DNA of 64,000 nucleotides from Siphonodentalium dalli (GCA_032622095.1 CP136061.1:8584447-8648446), one strand, 5' to 3'; shown: positions 24,174-37,649, counted from the first letter of the stretch. Notes: generated by a model not told the origin, from the sequence alone. Made by a program: numbers and translations.

Positions 24174-25897
24174 TCTATATATATAAAACCCGTCGTCTGT
24201 GTGTGTATCTGTGTATCTGTGTGTGTATAACTCGGTCACGCTTTTGGCGCGTTTATAACTTTTCAACCATGCGTCCAATGTAGCCCAAATTTGTACCCCG
24301 ACCTATCGTGTGTCATAAAAGGTGACTCACCAAATTTCACGCCGATTGGATAAAGCAAACATGAGATCTAACATGCTCCCCAAATGCAGCATTTGCACTC
24401 AAGTAGACACTATTTCTTATGACGTTAGTCGAAATGACGTCATTGACGTCGAACGCAAACCAACACTTGCTTTGCTATTGTAGGCGAAACTTCCATGCGC
24501 TCTACCAAAGCGTTGTTGGAAATTAATGTGTCAGTTCAGGTTCAGTGTGAATTTAGGTAACGAATGTTGATTTTGTCGCGGAAGTGCATGTATAGTGGGG
24601 TGTAGAGTCAAGACTCAAACGTTCTACCGTCGTTGGGAAAGGGTGGATGTAGTGGTGTGCAGATCCAAGACTCAAACCTTCGTCGTTGGGATTGGGTGCT
24701 AATATGGTATTTTAATTTGCCAGTTGGGTTTGAACATAAGTAAAGAATGCTGTCTTTGATACGAAAGTTGTGCATTGAGTGTGGAATCGAAGGAGTATCG
24801 GTATACACGTGGGTAGGCGGTACCCAGTGGGTTCCGTGAACTCAGTAAATTCGCCGGAACTCAGTTGGAGAAAGCACATTTCCGGGACAGGCCTAATAAT
24901 AGGGCCTACAGTGTAAACAATACTGCCCACGCTAATTAATGCTCTTTTAATCATTCGGTTGAATGCAAATCTGATACAAGAATAAATGTTTAAAAGATCA
25001 CAATGCGCGAAGCGCACGCAGTTTAAATTCATATAATGTGCGCGAAGCTCACAAAGGGGCTGCAGGCCCCTCCCCCGCTAAATAAGGTTCAGAATTGAGC
25101 CTGTTTCAGTTAGTATAGATTAAGTAAAATATCTTGATTGTTGCGTTCCATATATATGTGCATGCATATACGTGGGTTGGGGAGATGATGTGGGGGCAAA
25201 AATACAGTTTTATTGAAATAAAGTGTTCATACAAATGGGCCACGCAGTGCAGGGCGTGTGATCAATGGGTTGCATGTTGAATACAGGGTCCGTTTAAAAT
25301 GTGCTGCAAGCTCCCTATATATGTGCGCGAAGCTCACGCAGTTTAAGATCATATAATGTGCGCGAAGCGCAGAAAGGGGCTGTACATAGGCCCCTCCCCT
25401 CTAAATAAAGATTCCGAAGTGAGCCTGTTTCAGTTAGTATTATAGATAAAGTAAAATATTTTGATTGTTGCGTTCCATATGTGCATGCATATACATGGGT
25501 CGGGGAGATGGGTGTGGGGGTAAAAATACAGTTTTATTGAAATAAAGTGTTCATACAAACGGGCCGCGCAGTGCAGGCGTATGATCATTAGGCGGCATGC
25601 TGGATACAGGTTCCAAAGGGGGTCCGTTCAAAATGTGCAGCAAGCTCCCGAATGTAGGCTCCTGAATTGAGTATGTTTCAGTTGGTGCATAGTATTTAAA
25701 TAATATACTGATTTTGTTTCGTTGCGCATATGTGGACTGGTGTGTAGAAATATAGTTTTAGTGAAATAAAGTGTTCCAACGCGCATCCAGTAACAAAAAA
25801 GAGAAGCATGACCATTCCATGTGTCCATGAAAGCGGACACTAGAAAATAACAAAGCACATTTATATACCCGTCATTTTGTGACGGGCAACCCCCTAG
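24174..25897 (+). mobile_element. Non-autonomous Helitron, array copy 5
   Basis: This copy is 1724 bases long and abuts copy 4 with no spacer. It ends CTAG at 25894-25897. It is near-identical to copy 4, with scattered single-base changes such as CAAACATGAG here against CAAACCTGAG there. Confidence 0.92.
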
Positions 25898-27625
25898 TCT
25901 ATATATATAAAACCCGTCGTCTGTGTGTGTGTGTGTATCTGTCTGTGTGTGTATAACTCGGTCACGCTTTTGGCGCGTTTATAACTTTTCAACCATGCGT
26001 CCTATGTGGCCCAAATTTGTACCCCGACCTATAGTGTGTCATAAAAGGTGACTCACCAAATTTCACGCCGATTGGTTAAAGCAAACCTGAGATCTAACAT
26101 GGTCCCCAAATGCAGCATTTGCACTCAAGTAGACACTATTTCTTATGACGTTTGTCGAAATGACGTCATTGACGTCGAACACAAATCAATACTTGCTTTG
26201 CTATTGTAGGCGAAACTTCCATGCGCTCTACCAAAGCGTTGTTGGAAATTAATGTGTCAGTTCAGGTTCAGTGTGAATTTAGGTAACGAATGTTGATTTT
26301 GTCGCGGAAGTGCATGTATAGTGGGGTGTAGAGTCAAAACTCGAACGTTCTACCGTCGTTGGGAATGGGTGGATGTAGTGGTTTGCAGAGCCAAGACTCG
26401 AACGTTCGTCGTTGGGAATGGGTGCTATATATGGTATTTTAATTTGCCAGTTGGGTTTGAACACAAGTAAAGAATGCTGTCTTTGATACGAAAGTTGTGC
26501 ATTGAGTGTGGAATCGAAGGAGTACCGGAAAAACGTGGGTAGGCGGTACCCAGTGGGTACCGTGAACTCAGTAAATTCGCCGGAACTCAGTTGAAAAAAG
26601 CACATTCCCGGGACAGGCCTAATAATAGGGCCTACAGTGTAAACAATACTGCCGACGCTAATTAATGCTCTTTTAATCTTTCGGTTGAGTGCAAATCTGA
26701 TACAAGAATAAATGTTTAAAAGATCACAATGCGCGAAGCGCACGCGTTTTAAATTCATATAATGTGCGCGAAGCTCATAAAGGGGCTGCAGGCCCCTACC
26801 CCGCTAAATAAAGGTTCAGAATTGAGCCTGTTTCAGTCAGTATAGATTAAGTAAAATATCTCGATTGTTGCGTTCCATATATGTGCATGCATATACGTGG
26901 GTTGGGGAGATGATGGTGGGGGCAAAAATACAGTTTTATTGAAATAAAGTGTTCATACAAATGGGCCACGCAGTGCAGGGCGTGTGATCAATAGGCTGCA
27001 TGTTGAATACAGGGTCCGTTTAAAATGTGCTGCAAGCTCCCTATTTATGTGCGCGAAGCTCACGCAGTTTAAGATCATATAATGTGCGCGAAGCGCAGAA
27101 AGGGGCTGTACATAGGCTCCTCCCCTCTAAATAAAGATTCCGAATTGAGCCTGTTTCAGTTAGTATAGATAAAGTAAAATATTTTGATTGTTGCGTTCCA
27201 TATGTGCATGCATATACATGGGTCGGGGAGATGGGGGTGGGGGTAAAAATACAGTTTTATTGAAATAAAGTGTTCATACAAACGGGCCGCGCAGTGCAGG
27301 CGTGTGATCATTAGGCGGCATGCTGAATACAGGTTCCAAAGGGGGTCCGTTCAAAATATGCAGCAAGCTTCCGAATGTAGGCTCCTGAATTGAGTATGTT
27401 TCAGTTGTTGCATAGTATTTAAATAATATACTGATTTTGTTTCGTTGCGCATATATTTGTGGACTGGGTGTGTAGAAATACAGTTTTAGTGAAATAAAGT
27501 GTTGCAATGCGCATCCAGTAACAAAAAGGAGAAACATGACAATTTCATGTGTCCATGAACGCGGACACTAGAAAATAACAAAGAAAAATTATATACCCTT
27601 CATTTTGTGACGGGCAACCCCCTAG
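25898..27625 (+). mobile_element. Non-autonomous Helitron, array copy 6
   Basis: This copy is 1728 bases long and is the last unit. Its CTAG at 27622-27625 is followed by T and then by the resumed LINE endonuclease frame. It is more diverged than copies 2 to 5. The 3' hairpin reads CCTTCA on one side, a mismatch in the stem. Confidence 0.9.
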
Positions 27626-30600
27626 TATTAGATATATCGATCGAAAAAATTAAGATTCAGTCTCGTGACAATCTATGGCCCGAATGACGATAATCCAACT
27701 TTTTATAAAAATATCAACAAACTGCTTTTAGACATCGGTAATACTCAAATAATCATATGTGGTGACTGGAACATCTCGCAAGATCAAGAACTTGATACCT
27801 TCAATTACAACAACATTAATAATCCAAACGCAAAAGACGCACTGAAAAATCTTGCCGCCAGCCTCGAACTCGTGGACCCATGGAGATTGAAAAATAAAAA
27901 TGAAAGACGATATACTTGGTGAAGAAAATCCCCAATTAAAATGGCAAGGTTGGACTTTTTTATGATCTCTTCAGATCTTTTAAGTTTACTCGAAACTGAC
28001 CCAGACATTTTACCTGCTTATAGATCGGACCACTCCATGATTAATCTCACACTCAAAATTAATAACTCGGAAAGGGGACCCGGATTTTGGAAATTTAATA
28101 ACTCCCTACTGTACGAAAAAGAATATGCATCGACTGTAAAAACAATCATACATGAGAATAAAGTTAGATATGGCATCACACAGCCAGATGGCACCCCCTG
28201 TCGAAAACCCCCCAACGATAACTAAACAACTATTCCTTGACGCAATGCTACTAGACATTCGTGGTGCGACAATTCAGTTCTCATCCAAACGCAAACGAGA
28301 ATCGAAGCTCAGAGAAAATAAGCTCATTTGTGATCGAAAAGAAATTGAAAATTGATCAGTCTGACAACAGTCTCGAAGAAAAAAGTTCCCTTTTACGAAA
28401 ACTTGACGAATTAGATTCAAAAATTCAAAATATGAGAAAAGATAATATTCGCGGAGCCATGATCCGGGCACGTGCTCAATGGGTCGAACAAGGCGAGAAA
28501 CCTACTAAATAATTTCTTAATCTAGAAAAAAGGAATTATGTATCTAAGACAATAACATCCCTTAACGATAACTCAGGCAACACCTTATCGCCCCAGACAG
28601 AAATCATCAATGAGGCGCGTAGCTTTTACAAAACTCTTTACGCACACCGACCGGTCCATAAGCAACAAATCAACGAAATCATCCGTAACGAAAATGTCCC
28701 CAGGCTATCCCCCAAACAATCTGAAAGCTTAGAAGGCACCCTAACCCTTAATGAACTAACTTCTGCGTTGAAACGAACAAAGAACGGCAAACGTCCTGGT
28801 CCAGATGGCTATACAGTAGAATTCTTCAAATTATTTTGGGTAGATGTAGGTCCCATTCTCTTGGAATCCCTAAATGAATCAATTACAACCGGGGAGCTGT
28901 CCATTACACAAAAACAGGGCTTGATCACTCTTATTCCAAAGAAAGACAAAGACAGGCAACTCCTAAAACACTGGCGCCCAATCTCACTGTTGAATGTGAC
29001 ATATACACTAGCATCAGCTTGCATAGCAGATAGACTGAAAAAAGTGTTACCGGTAATAATAGATCCCGATCAAACAGGCTTCCTCTCAAATAGATGTATT
29101 GGAGACAACACCAGACTCATATACGGCATTCTTCAAAAAACAGAGCAAGAATAAAAACCAGGAATGCTGCTATTAATAGTTTTTGAAAAGGCCTTCGACT
29201 CTGTATCATGGTCATTCATACATGAGTGCCTAGATTTTTTTAATTTTGGTGAATCAATCAAGTCTTGGATATCCATTTTCTACAATAATATATCCTCTTC
29301 AATTCTCATAAACGGGCATATTTTCCAAAGCTTCAATCTAGTCAGAGGCTGTCGGCAGGGTGATCCTATTTCACCTTATATTTTTTTAATTTGTGCAGAA
29401 ATTCGAGGTATTCTAATGAGACAAAACACTAAAATTAAAGGAATAATCCTCGGCGGTTTAGAATATAAAATAACACAGTACGCAGACGACACAACGCTGA
29501 TCCTCGATGGCAGTCAGGAAAGTCTATTAGAATCTTATAGTACATTAGACAAATTCGCCTCGGTGTCAGGACTGAATATCAACCACAGTAAATGTCAGGC
29601 ATCGTGGATTGGGGCTCTGAAGGGAAATACACACAACATATGCCCTGAACTACATGTACAATTCACCAACTCCTTTACTCTATTATGGATCAAATTTAAT
29701 ACCAACCTTGATAAAATATTAGATAACTACGACTCAAAGCTATCCGATATTAAGACCCTGATAAAATCATGGGGACATAGGCTATTGACTCCTTTGGGTA
29801 GAATCACGGTAATAAAATCTCTTATATTGCCAAAAATAACCCACCTATTTCAGTCTCTTCCCAACCCGACAGCATCATTTTTTTAAAACTTAAAAACGAT
29901 TCTGTTTAACTTTGTTTGGGGAGGAAAACGAGACAGAGTAAAAAGAACCCAACTCTACCAAAATTTCGAAGCAGGGGGCCTGAAAATGGTTGATGTCGAA
30001 GCTTTCAATTCATCTATGAAGATAACATGGATCCGCCGAATTATACTGAAACGGCCGAAATGGCACCCCCTTGTAGATTTACCAATAGACGAAGATCCCC
30101 TCTTTCTTGCATATGGAGGCCAATACTTAAAGCTATATTCTGCCCGCATCCAGAATCCTTTCTGGAGAGATGTCCTTATCGCCTGGTCTGAGCTATTGGT
30201 AGCAGAAAAAGAGACCCTACCCTTACTGTCTTCAATTTTATGGAATAATGAACATTTTAAAATAAATGGTTCGACACTAAATATACGGACATGGAGAGAA
30301 CATGGAATCATTTTCGTTAACGATCTTTTCCAGACTGATGGCACATTTCACACTAGACATTCCCTCTTATCGACATTTAATGTCCGAACAGATTTCATCA
30401 CCTTGCATGCACTTCTTCGACAAGCAGAAAAAAGTGTCAAAACCCTTAAACAACCTAATAATCCCCTGATGGCACCAATCCTCCCAAGTAATTACATATT
30501 AGTATTACGCAATGCGAAAGGTGGGCGCGATTTTTACAACTGTCTAGTGTCGAGAAACAAGAAACTGGACGTGTGCTCGAAATGGGAATCCAAACTAGGC

Positions 30601-31130
30601 GAGTACAACATTCCAAGGGATATTTGCTTCAAGGCCCCATTCCAGTCCACGTCTGACACTAAATTACACTGGCTTCCATTTCGTATAAACTGTAGAATTT
30701 TAGCTACCAATAAATTTATAAAACTGGCCAAGATTAGACAAAACGATCTTTGCAACCGATGTCAAATACGAGAAACGATATGCCACATATTTTGGGAGTG
30801 TCCGCATGTTCAATCATTCCTAGACAAGCTTTCCAAATGGACAATATCAAACAATTTCGCCACTCCTTTAACAAAAAAGACAATGACGCTTGGAAACATG
30901 AGTAATCGAACGGATAACATTACAAATTATTTAATTTTGATTATTAAAAACTATATTTACAAAACAAAATTTACAACGGACCAATTGTCTATGAATGCTT
31001 TAATTGCAGAATTCAACTTTAGGTATAATTGCGAAAAATACAATGCATACTGCAGACTTGAACGTAATATGTTCGATACCAAGTGGCTTCTAATGAAACG
31101 AGCACTTGAAAACGAAACCCGATAAGATAC
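27626..31130 (+). pseudogene. L1/Tx1-like LINE ORF2, rest of endonuclease, RT and C-terminus
   Basis: The endonuclease resumes (VTIYGPNDDNP, ICGDWN, and later YRSDHSMI). A reverse transcriptase follows, with NGKRPGPDGYTVEFF, HWRPISLLNV, RGCRQGDPISPYIF and QYADDTT (YADD at 29479-29490). A C-terminal region carries a Cys/His knuckle (CNRCQ, then HIFWECPH). The frame ends at 31125. It is dead: there are in-frame stops near 27920, 28510, 29152 and 29884 and frameshifts between about 28150 and 28260. Motif A reads IVFEKAFDS, where related proteins have an Asp before FEKAF, so a catalytic Asp appears to be deleted. Confidence 0.9.
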
Positions 31131-31620
31131 AACACTTTAAAGGCCGTTCGGATATATATCTCAATATTATATTGGTAGAATAGAAAGTTGAAACATGGCC
31201 AGTCATTGACCTATTATTCGTAAACAACGAGATAATTTGTCGACAACGAACAACTCTATTAATATAGCCCCCGGCATCGAGGCTGTATCTTCTGTTTTGA
31301 CATATCCTGACTATTTCGCAGCGCTGTGTCGTGTATCGTGTCCAATCTCCCATATTTGATATCAACATATTATATGTCCATGTAACATTATATGATGACA
31401 CCATGTGACATTGATAGATTTATTGACCTCCAATATGAAGAGCTTACAATTAGTTTGTTGTGTAACACAAAGCATGCATGTATGTGCACACAGGTTAAAT
31501 AGTGACCATATATATAGAGTGCATTATGAATATACATAATATTTATACAAATATAGCGAGTTTATAGAATGTCACGTCCGAAATTTCACCCGCACATATC
31601 AGTATATTGTGTTGACCGTG
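31131..31620. other. Spacer and probable 3' UTR of the minus-strand LINE
   Basis: AT-rich sequence lies between the end of the plus-strand LINE and the stop codon of the minus-strand LINE. The right part is expected to be that element's 3' UTR. I could not find its tail. Confidence 0.45.
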
Positions 31621-34185
31621 TCACACGGATATGGTCTGGTGTGTATTTCCGCTCACTTCTGGCAATCGTACCGCCACGCAGGCTGTGTGTAGAAATTTTG
31701 CCGTGAATATGAGTATGCGGCCCCAATTATATTGCACAGACTGAGGAGGCAATAACAAGTCAGTTCCACCTAATAAGAACGCCTGTAGTTGATCGGGATG
31801 GAGGGAGTCAAGATACACGAAAGTTTCTATGCCGAGACGATCAATTAGTTCGCACCAGAAAATATACCTCAGTTGTAGAATTTCGGCTGAATTACATGAG
31901 AAAAGTATGTGATCGAACTGAGTGTCATAGTGGTGCTTGCAGGCTGCACATGATGAATTATTCTTATATGTAGTTCTATTCAGTAATAGAGCTAGGTTCT
32001 TCAGTTCTTGAGAATGACTCGGGTTCCCGGCTAGAAGTTTCCAAATACTCCAAGTCGATAACGGATCTCTGTGTATGTGTCTATACCAATGGAAATCACC
32101 AGAGTTTGACAGTAACCATTGATTAATGTAATTAGATCGCACAGATGTGTTGATGATGCGCTTCCAGTAGTACTTCGATGGAAAGAATCCTTCGTTGAGG
32201 AAGACGTTTAGGTATTTATCAAGCCCATAAAGCTGAAGGATGTTTATTATATCTGCCGCGAAACCTGTTGTGTTGATATTGAAAAGTCTTTGCTGGTAAA
32301 CTTTGAAGACGAATATTCTCAGTGGTGTTTCTTGTGACTCTGGCAAATGGATAAGATCTCCTAAGAAAGCAAGTTTCTTCAGATGGAGCTGCTGTTTGAT
32401 GGGTTGGATTCCAAGTAATCCGAGTGACAGGTTTGTACTGGCGCTCGCTGGTAGATTCTGGATGTGTTTCACGCACTTACGGAGAGATTTTTCCAGTGTA
32501 TATGAAGTATCTTCACTTGGCGAATATAGTAGTTCGCCACCGTATAGTGCTTTTGGAATAGCAATTGTGAGGAACAGTTTTGACATCGACAGAGGCGTGC
32601 ACAATTCCAGAGCTTTTCTACCGGTAACTGTAAAGTATGCTTTCCGCATGGTATCTGCCATTTCAGTCGCACGCGTGTGGTTATGGTTGAACTTATGCTG
32701 AGTTATTCCAAGGTGGCGACATTCAGTTGTCTCAGTAATATCACTTAGGCCGATAGACCAAGTTCTTTTATTTTTGATATGTTGAGACCGAGTCTCGTTG
32801 AAGATGATGACAGCACTTTTTGTTTTCGAGAAGCAAAATCTCCATTTGGAACTGTATGAGTTGCATATCTCCAGTAATTCATCGAGTCCTGATTTGTTCA
32901 TAGCGATCAAGCAAATATCATCTGCAGTGGTCGGTGAAGTACAATTCATATTGCCTATATGTAGGCCGCGTGTAGATTTTTGAAGTATGTACAACAGTTC
33001 ATCGATGAATACCAAGTAGAAAAAGGGAGAGGTCACGGACCCTTGTCTTGTTCCTTGGAGAATGTGGAAATTATCAGACAGGCAACCATTATACAGCACA
33101 CGGCTGTAGCAATTATCATGCATGTTGGCAATAATTCGAAGAATTTTACCACTGAATCCAAGCGCGCTTAATTTAACTAAGATACCATCATGTCACACAC
33201 GGTCAAACGCTTTCTGTGAATCGAGGAAGCAAACAAACGCTTTTGATCCATTATCACCAATGTGGCAGATGGATTCTGGAACGACGAATGACGTCATGTT
33301 GCAACCAATGTGTTCTTGAAAGCCGAATTGGAGCTGATGAGGAATGAACATCGACGCGTTCTTGCTCGAGAATCGCGACATCATAACAACCTCGAAGAAT
33401 TTGTACAAAACTGAGAGCAAAGTTACTGCCCGGTAGCTGTCAGGGACATTTTTTGGTTTTGGCTCGCCTTTGTATAGTGGAATAATTACTCCGGCTTTCA
33501 TGTCTACAGGAATCCACTCATGTTTGATAATGGCGTTGAACAATTTGCACAAGACCAGGTAAACTGAGTCTGGTGCATTAATTAAGTGTTCATTAACAAT
33601 GTCATCACTCCCACCGGCTTTGTTCTTTCTAAGTTTCCTGATATGAATAGCAATTTCATCTGCTGGAATAATGTCACAGAATACTGTTGAATTGTAGTCT
33701 GCGTGAGACTTCGTCATTAATTCCGTAACAGTACTAGATACTTCAAGATCGAATTCCGGGATTTCGTGTGGACTCGGGCTATATAGTTGACTGAAGTAAT
33801 CCCGCCAACCAGATAATAAACTCTGAGTGTCCGTGTGTGCTCCATCACCAAAATCTATCCCTGTTGCTACACTTCGTTTCTGGTTGGCTGGTTTGGTCAT
33901 CCGCCAGAATGCCGTGACATCAGAGTGAGCCGCACTTTCGACATTTTGCAGGAATATATGCTCACGGCGACGTATTGCGCTTCGCAGTTCACGTCTGAAA
34001 CGACGTTTAGCGTTTTTGTAAGACACGTATGAGAGCGAATTAACAGAATGTGGCTTCCCATCGGAGATCCAGAGACGACGATTTTGTTTCACGTCGGTGT
34101 GTAACGTACTCAGTAGTGGATTCCAATATGGTTTTTTAAATGAACATACTGATTTTACACATGTGACATGTGACAGTGAGATAGT
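31621..34185 (-). pseudogene. CR1-like LINE reverse transcriptase, single in-frame stop
   Basis: One frame runs from about 34185 down to the stop at 31621, roughly 850 codons, broken only by TGA at about 33193-33195. The break follows FLDSQKAFDRV, where Trp is usual, so TGG to TGA is likely. Visible RT parts are RKNKAGGSDDIVNEHLI, SYRAVTLLSVLYKFFE, motif A (FLDSQKAFD), LQGTRQGSVTSPFFY and motif C reading TADD in place of YADD. Near the C-terminus is a Cys/His cluster (SCAACKHHYDTQFDHILFSC). Upstream of 34092 the frame continues through KKPYWNPLL and then fades, so the copy is 5'-truncated. It lies in the same orientation as the host gene, inside its large intron. Confidence 0.88.
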
Positions 34186-35541
34186 TTCCCCTCTCGCCCT
34201 TGAAGTATCGTATTTCTATGTGGTGTTCGGTATCCCGAGAAATGAGCAAATGCTTGCGGTACGGAACAAGCTCGATTAGGCCAAAAACAAAATGTTTGTT
34301 TCATATTACGGTGCCAAAAACTTCCAGGTAGGTAGGTAGGGATTTTTTTTTTTGGTAATATATTCCCCCCCCGAACAGTTAAGAAGTGCATTACAGCTTA
34401 CTCTTTATACTTGTGTTAATGCTGTCCATGTATATTGTAAGAAAACAGTTAATGTAGCACAATAATATGATAAGTATTGTCAATGTGGACAAACAAATGC
34501 CTCCCATGCACTCAACTATGCAGTTCTCTTGTAATTATTCTCTCAGTTTAGATTGTGGTGGAACATCTTCCTCAGAACACAATATTGACATATCAACAGG
34601 CCCAAGATGAACACCATAATAGGGCTTTTCTATGACTTTATAATAACATAACTTGTATGATATTAATTCAAACCTTACTTATATATTTGGTCATACACCT
34701 CAGGACCTAAGACATACCTCCACTGGCAGGATATCTCACATGTGCCTCAGTCAAGTTGCACAGGGTGTGAATGTTCCTCAGTCTTAGACGTCCCTCAATT
34801 GCATTGATATATAAAGACCCACACCAAACTGAAAATGGTACCGTTACCACTACACTGGCTACACCTTGACTGAGGTACCACACCTCAGCGTTGATTCAAA
34901 TTGCCCCCAACTTTGAAGTTCCTTATGCACACTGGCATTGCATGCTTGTAAGTTTTATACACTCATACAAACCAGTAGATAATTCCATGTGCTGTTTTTA
35001 AAAAGTGCCAATCCCAGATGGGTGTTTGATATGGTAGACATGCAGTCATCTTTATACTGTATCCATACTAGTAACTACGCATGAACACTATGAATCCTTG
35101 ATTGACTGGGGAGAGGAACTTTAAATTCTGATATAGAATGTCTACTACATGTATATTGCTCTCTAGCAGATAAGACTTCTGCCCACAAGAGATGGGAGTT
35201 TAACAAACAAGATTACCACAGGCATGTTTTAAAGACTGCATATTTATTGGTGAGATTGGGATTCATCTGCAACCACAAATGGACATACACGTATTTTGAT
35301 AGAAGTAAATTGTTTTTAAAAATTCCATCTAAAATTATTGCTGCTTAATGTAAACATAGTATAAAGTATATAGTTAGCGATATAGGTGTGATTACATGCC
35401 AATTACATGCATTAAACAAAATTTATAAACAATTTTTTTTTTTTTTTCGGTTTGAAATTTGTGTTTGACTTTCGTAAATGGTATAATAAATAAATCCGAG
35501 GCGGGCCGAAAAACTCGGGGCGGGCGATATATTTATTATGG
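34186..35541. other. Intron sequence, nothing recognised
   Basis: Unique AT-rich sequence with a T-run near 34340 and another near 35435. GAGGCGGGCCGAAAAACTCG lies just left of the fold-back element. I see no exon, element end or RNA gene. Confidence 0.5.
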
Positions 35542-36945
35542 CCTTATGCCCTTCAACTTTTAAGCAATGTTAAAACAAAATAAAGTGGCTGTGTAGACTC
35601 CAGACAAGATGGCGTTTTTTAGACTAGGACCTAAGTCAGTTTGATACAAACTCTAGTAAAATGTATACAAGTGTATATATTTTCGTGAAGCAAAGACATA
35701 ATGACACTTTTATAGGGCAAAATTGAAACTCTTTATTCAAGATGGTCGCCAAAATGGCCGCCATAAGTTGAAAATGTGACGTTTTCTCACTTATATCTTC
35801 GTGATTAGTTTATTCTGTTTGGAACTAGTTGAGAAATGTGACTTTATATAGTTTTTTGGTATATTAACTAATCATTTGGTCAATGAAATGTGCAATTATT
35901 GGGGTCCTAGCCGCTTCAGATCCCTCAAAAATTCGATTTTACAGAATGCGGTATAAAATTTTACAAAACCCACAATTGGGATTCTAGTCATATTTCATTA
36001 AGAAATTAACATAACTTTTTAATGTAAGTGTAATTTGGTTGCCATTTTGGAAGCCATCTTGAGCAATTTTTTGACGATATTTTTGTCAAGTTTGTGATAG
36101 AAAAATCCAATATTTCTGGTGATATCAGTGGTGACAATAGTAACAATTAACGATGGTGCATCAGACATGTTAGTATTTAATGTATAGAAGGCATAATAGC
36201 CAATTATGTACATTAATCACAAACTGTAAGCGATTGCAGGGCACGCTGGGACAATATCTATCATTTTCCATATGTTGGCGGCCATTTTGGCAACCATTTT
36301 GAGCCGAAGTCACAATTTTGGTTCCAATAAGTTGGAATATTCATAGGTAATGATATACCTCACTTACATTACAAAGTTATGTTCATTTCTTTTTGAAATA
36401 TGACTAGAATCCCAATTGTGAATTTTTGTGAAATGTTATACCGCATTCTGCAAAATCGAATTCTTGAGGGATCGGAAGGGGCTAGAACCCCAATAATTGT
36501 ACATTGCATTGCTCAAATGATCAGTTAATATAAAAAATAAAGTCACATTTCTCAACCAGCTCCAAACAGAATAAACTGATCTAGAAGATATAAGTGAAAA
36601 AACGTCAATTTGCAACTTATGGCTACCATTTTGGCAGCCATCTTGAATAAAGAGTTTAAATTTTGCCCTATAAAAGTGTCATTATGTCTTGGCTTCACGA
36701 AAATATATACATTTGGAAGCAGTATACTAGAGTTCCCGCTATAATTTGCATCAAACTGACTTAGGTCGTAGTCTAAAAAATGACGGCCATGATGGCCGCC
36801 ATCTCGTGGATTTCAGGGTTTTTTTCGTCCCCGCCCGCCGATTCTCGAGCGCTGTTCGCCTCCGGAGGCGGAAATGTCTCTGGAGTCTACACGGCCACTT
36901 TTGTTTCTTGTTAACATTGCTTAAAAGTTGAAGGACATAATAAGG
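35542..36945. mobile_element. Fold-back element with ~650-bp inverted arms (1.4 kb)
   Basis: The left arm reads CCTTATG, CCCTTCAACTTTTAAGCAATG and then TGTGTAGACTCCAGA. The right arm ends with the reverse complement of the same text (TCTGGAGTCTACACGGCCA, then CATTGCTTAAAAGTTGAAGG). The matches continue inward through AGACATAATGACACTTTTATAGGG / CCCTATAAAAGTGTCATTATG to AATTGGGATTCTAGTCATATTTC, near 35990 and 36400. The centre is near 36220. The arms are clearly diverged. No open frame of note and no clear target duplication. The repeated ATGGCGGCCATTTTGG-like words occur in both arms. Confidence 0.85.
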
Positions 36946-37649
36946 AACAAAATGAGTGGAGTAAAGTTTAATCCCATGGGGGGTGCAAGGGTACCCCTAT
37001 TAGCTCCCGGACTAATTCCATATTTCCGGGCGAACATAGAATTTTGCGAACTCCTGGGTTAACGTGAACTCTCCGAATCCAAATAAACTACGTTGCAATT
37101 CATTGGTATTATTTTCTCACACCCCTACACAATTTAGCACAGGCAGCCCGTGTGGGATAGCTGGGTGAGATTTCCATGTCTCACCCAACACGTGACCAGC
37201 TGTCTCACCCTACTCACGTGACTGCGTTACCTATTTAATTAAGAGCCGGAACTAATTTCTAATACAAACGGAGATAAGCCTCCAAGATGTTAATCGAGAA
37301 GAACCTTTAACATAACCTCACTTGCAGACGCAGAGTTACACAACATGCAATATAATCGACCAATTGTCGAACAGATTCCACCACACAGAAGGCTCCAAGC
37401 GAAACTGACATTACTTGCACAATTTCGTAACACGTAAACAATAGCCGCTTCACAAATGACGAACGAAATAGTTCCATATTCGAACAGTTGTCATCGTTGC
37501 AATAAATCATCGAACGCGTCTAACAAACATTTGTTAGTTATATACACATATTTCCTTTTCTGATGGTACCGATCTGGACTTTTTTCCATTACAAACACGA
37601 GTAGTCTAGTTGTTTATACTTCATATCAATACGCGCGTTTCTGTGAATC
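36946..37649. other. Intron sequence, nothing recognised
   Basis: Unique sequence. A stretch at 37140-37210 (CACAGGCAGCCCGTGTGGGA) has weak echoes at about 45315 and 38690, so it may be an old dispersed repeat. I see no coding signal. Confidence 0.45.

Noticed and set aside
19505-26758. Conserved 106-159-codon minus-strand frames in the Helitron copies (MNLNCVRFAHCD or MNLKRVRFAHCD type)
   Set aside because: Their similarity follows from recent tandem duplication of the Helitrons. The frame length changes between copies through frameshifts, and no domain is recognised.
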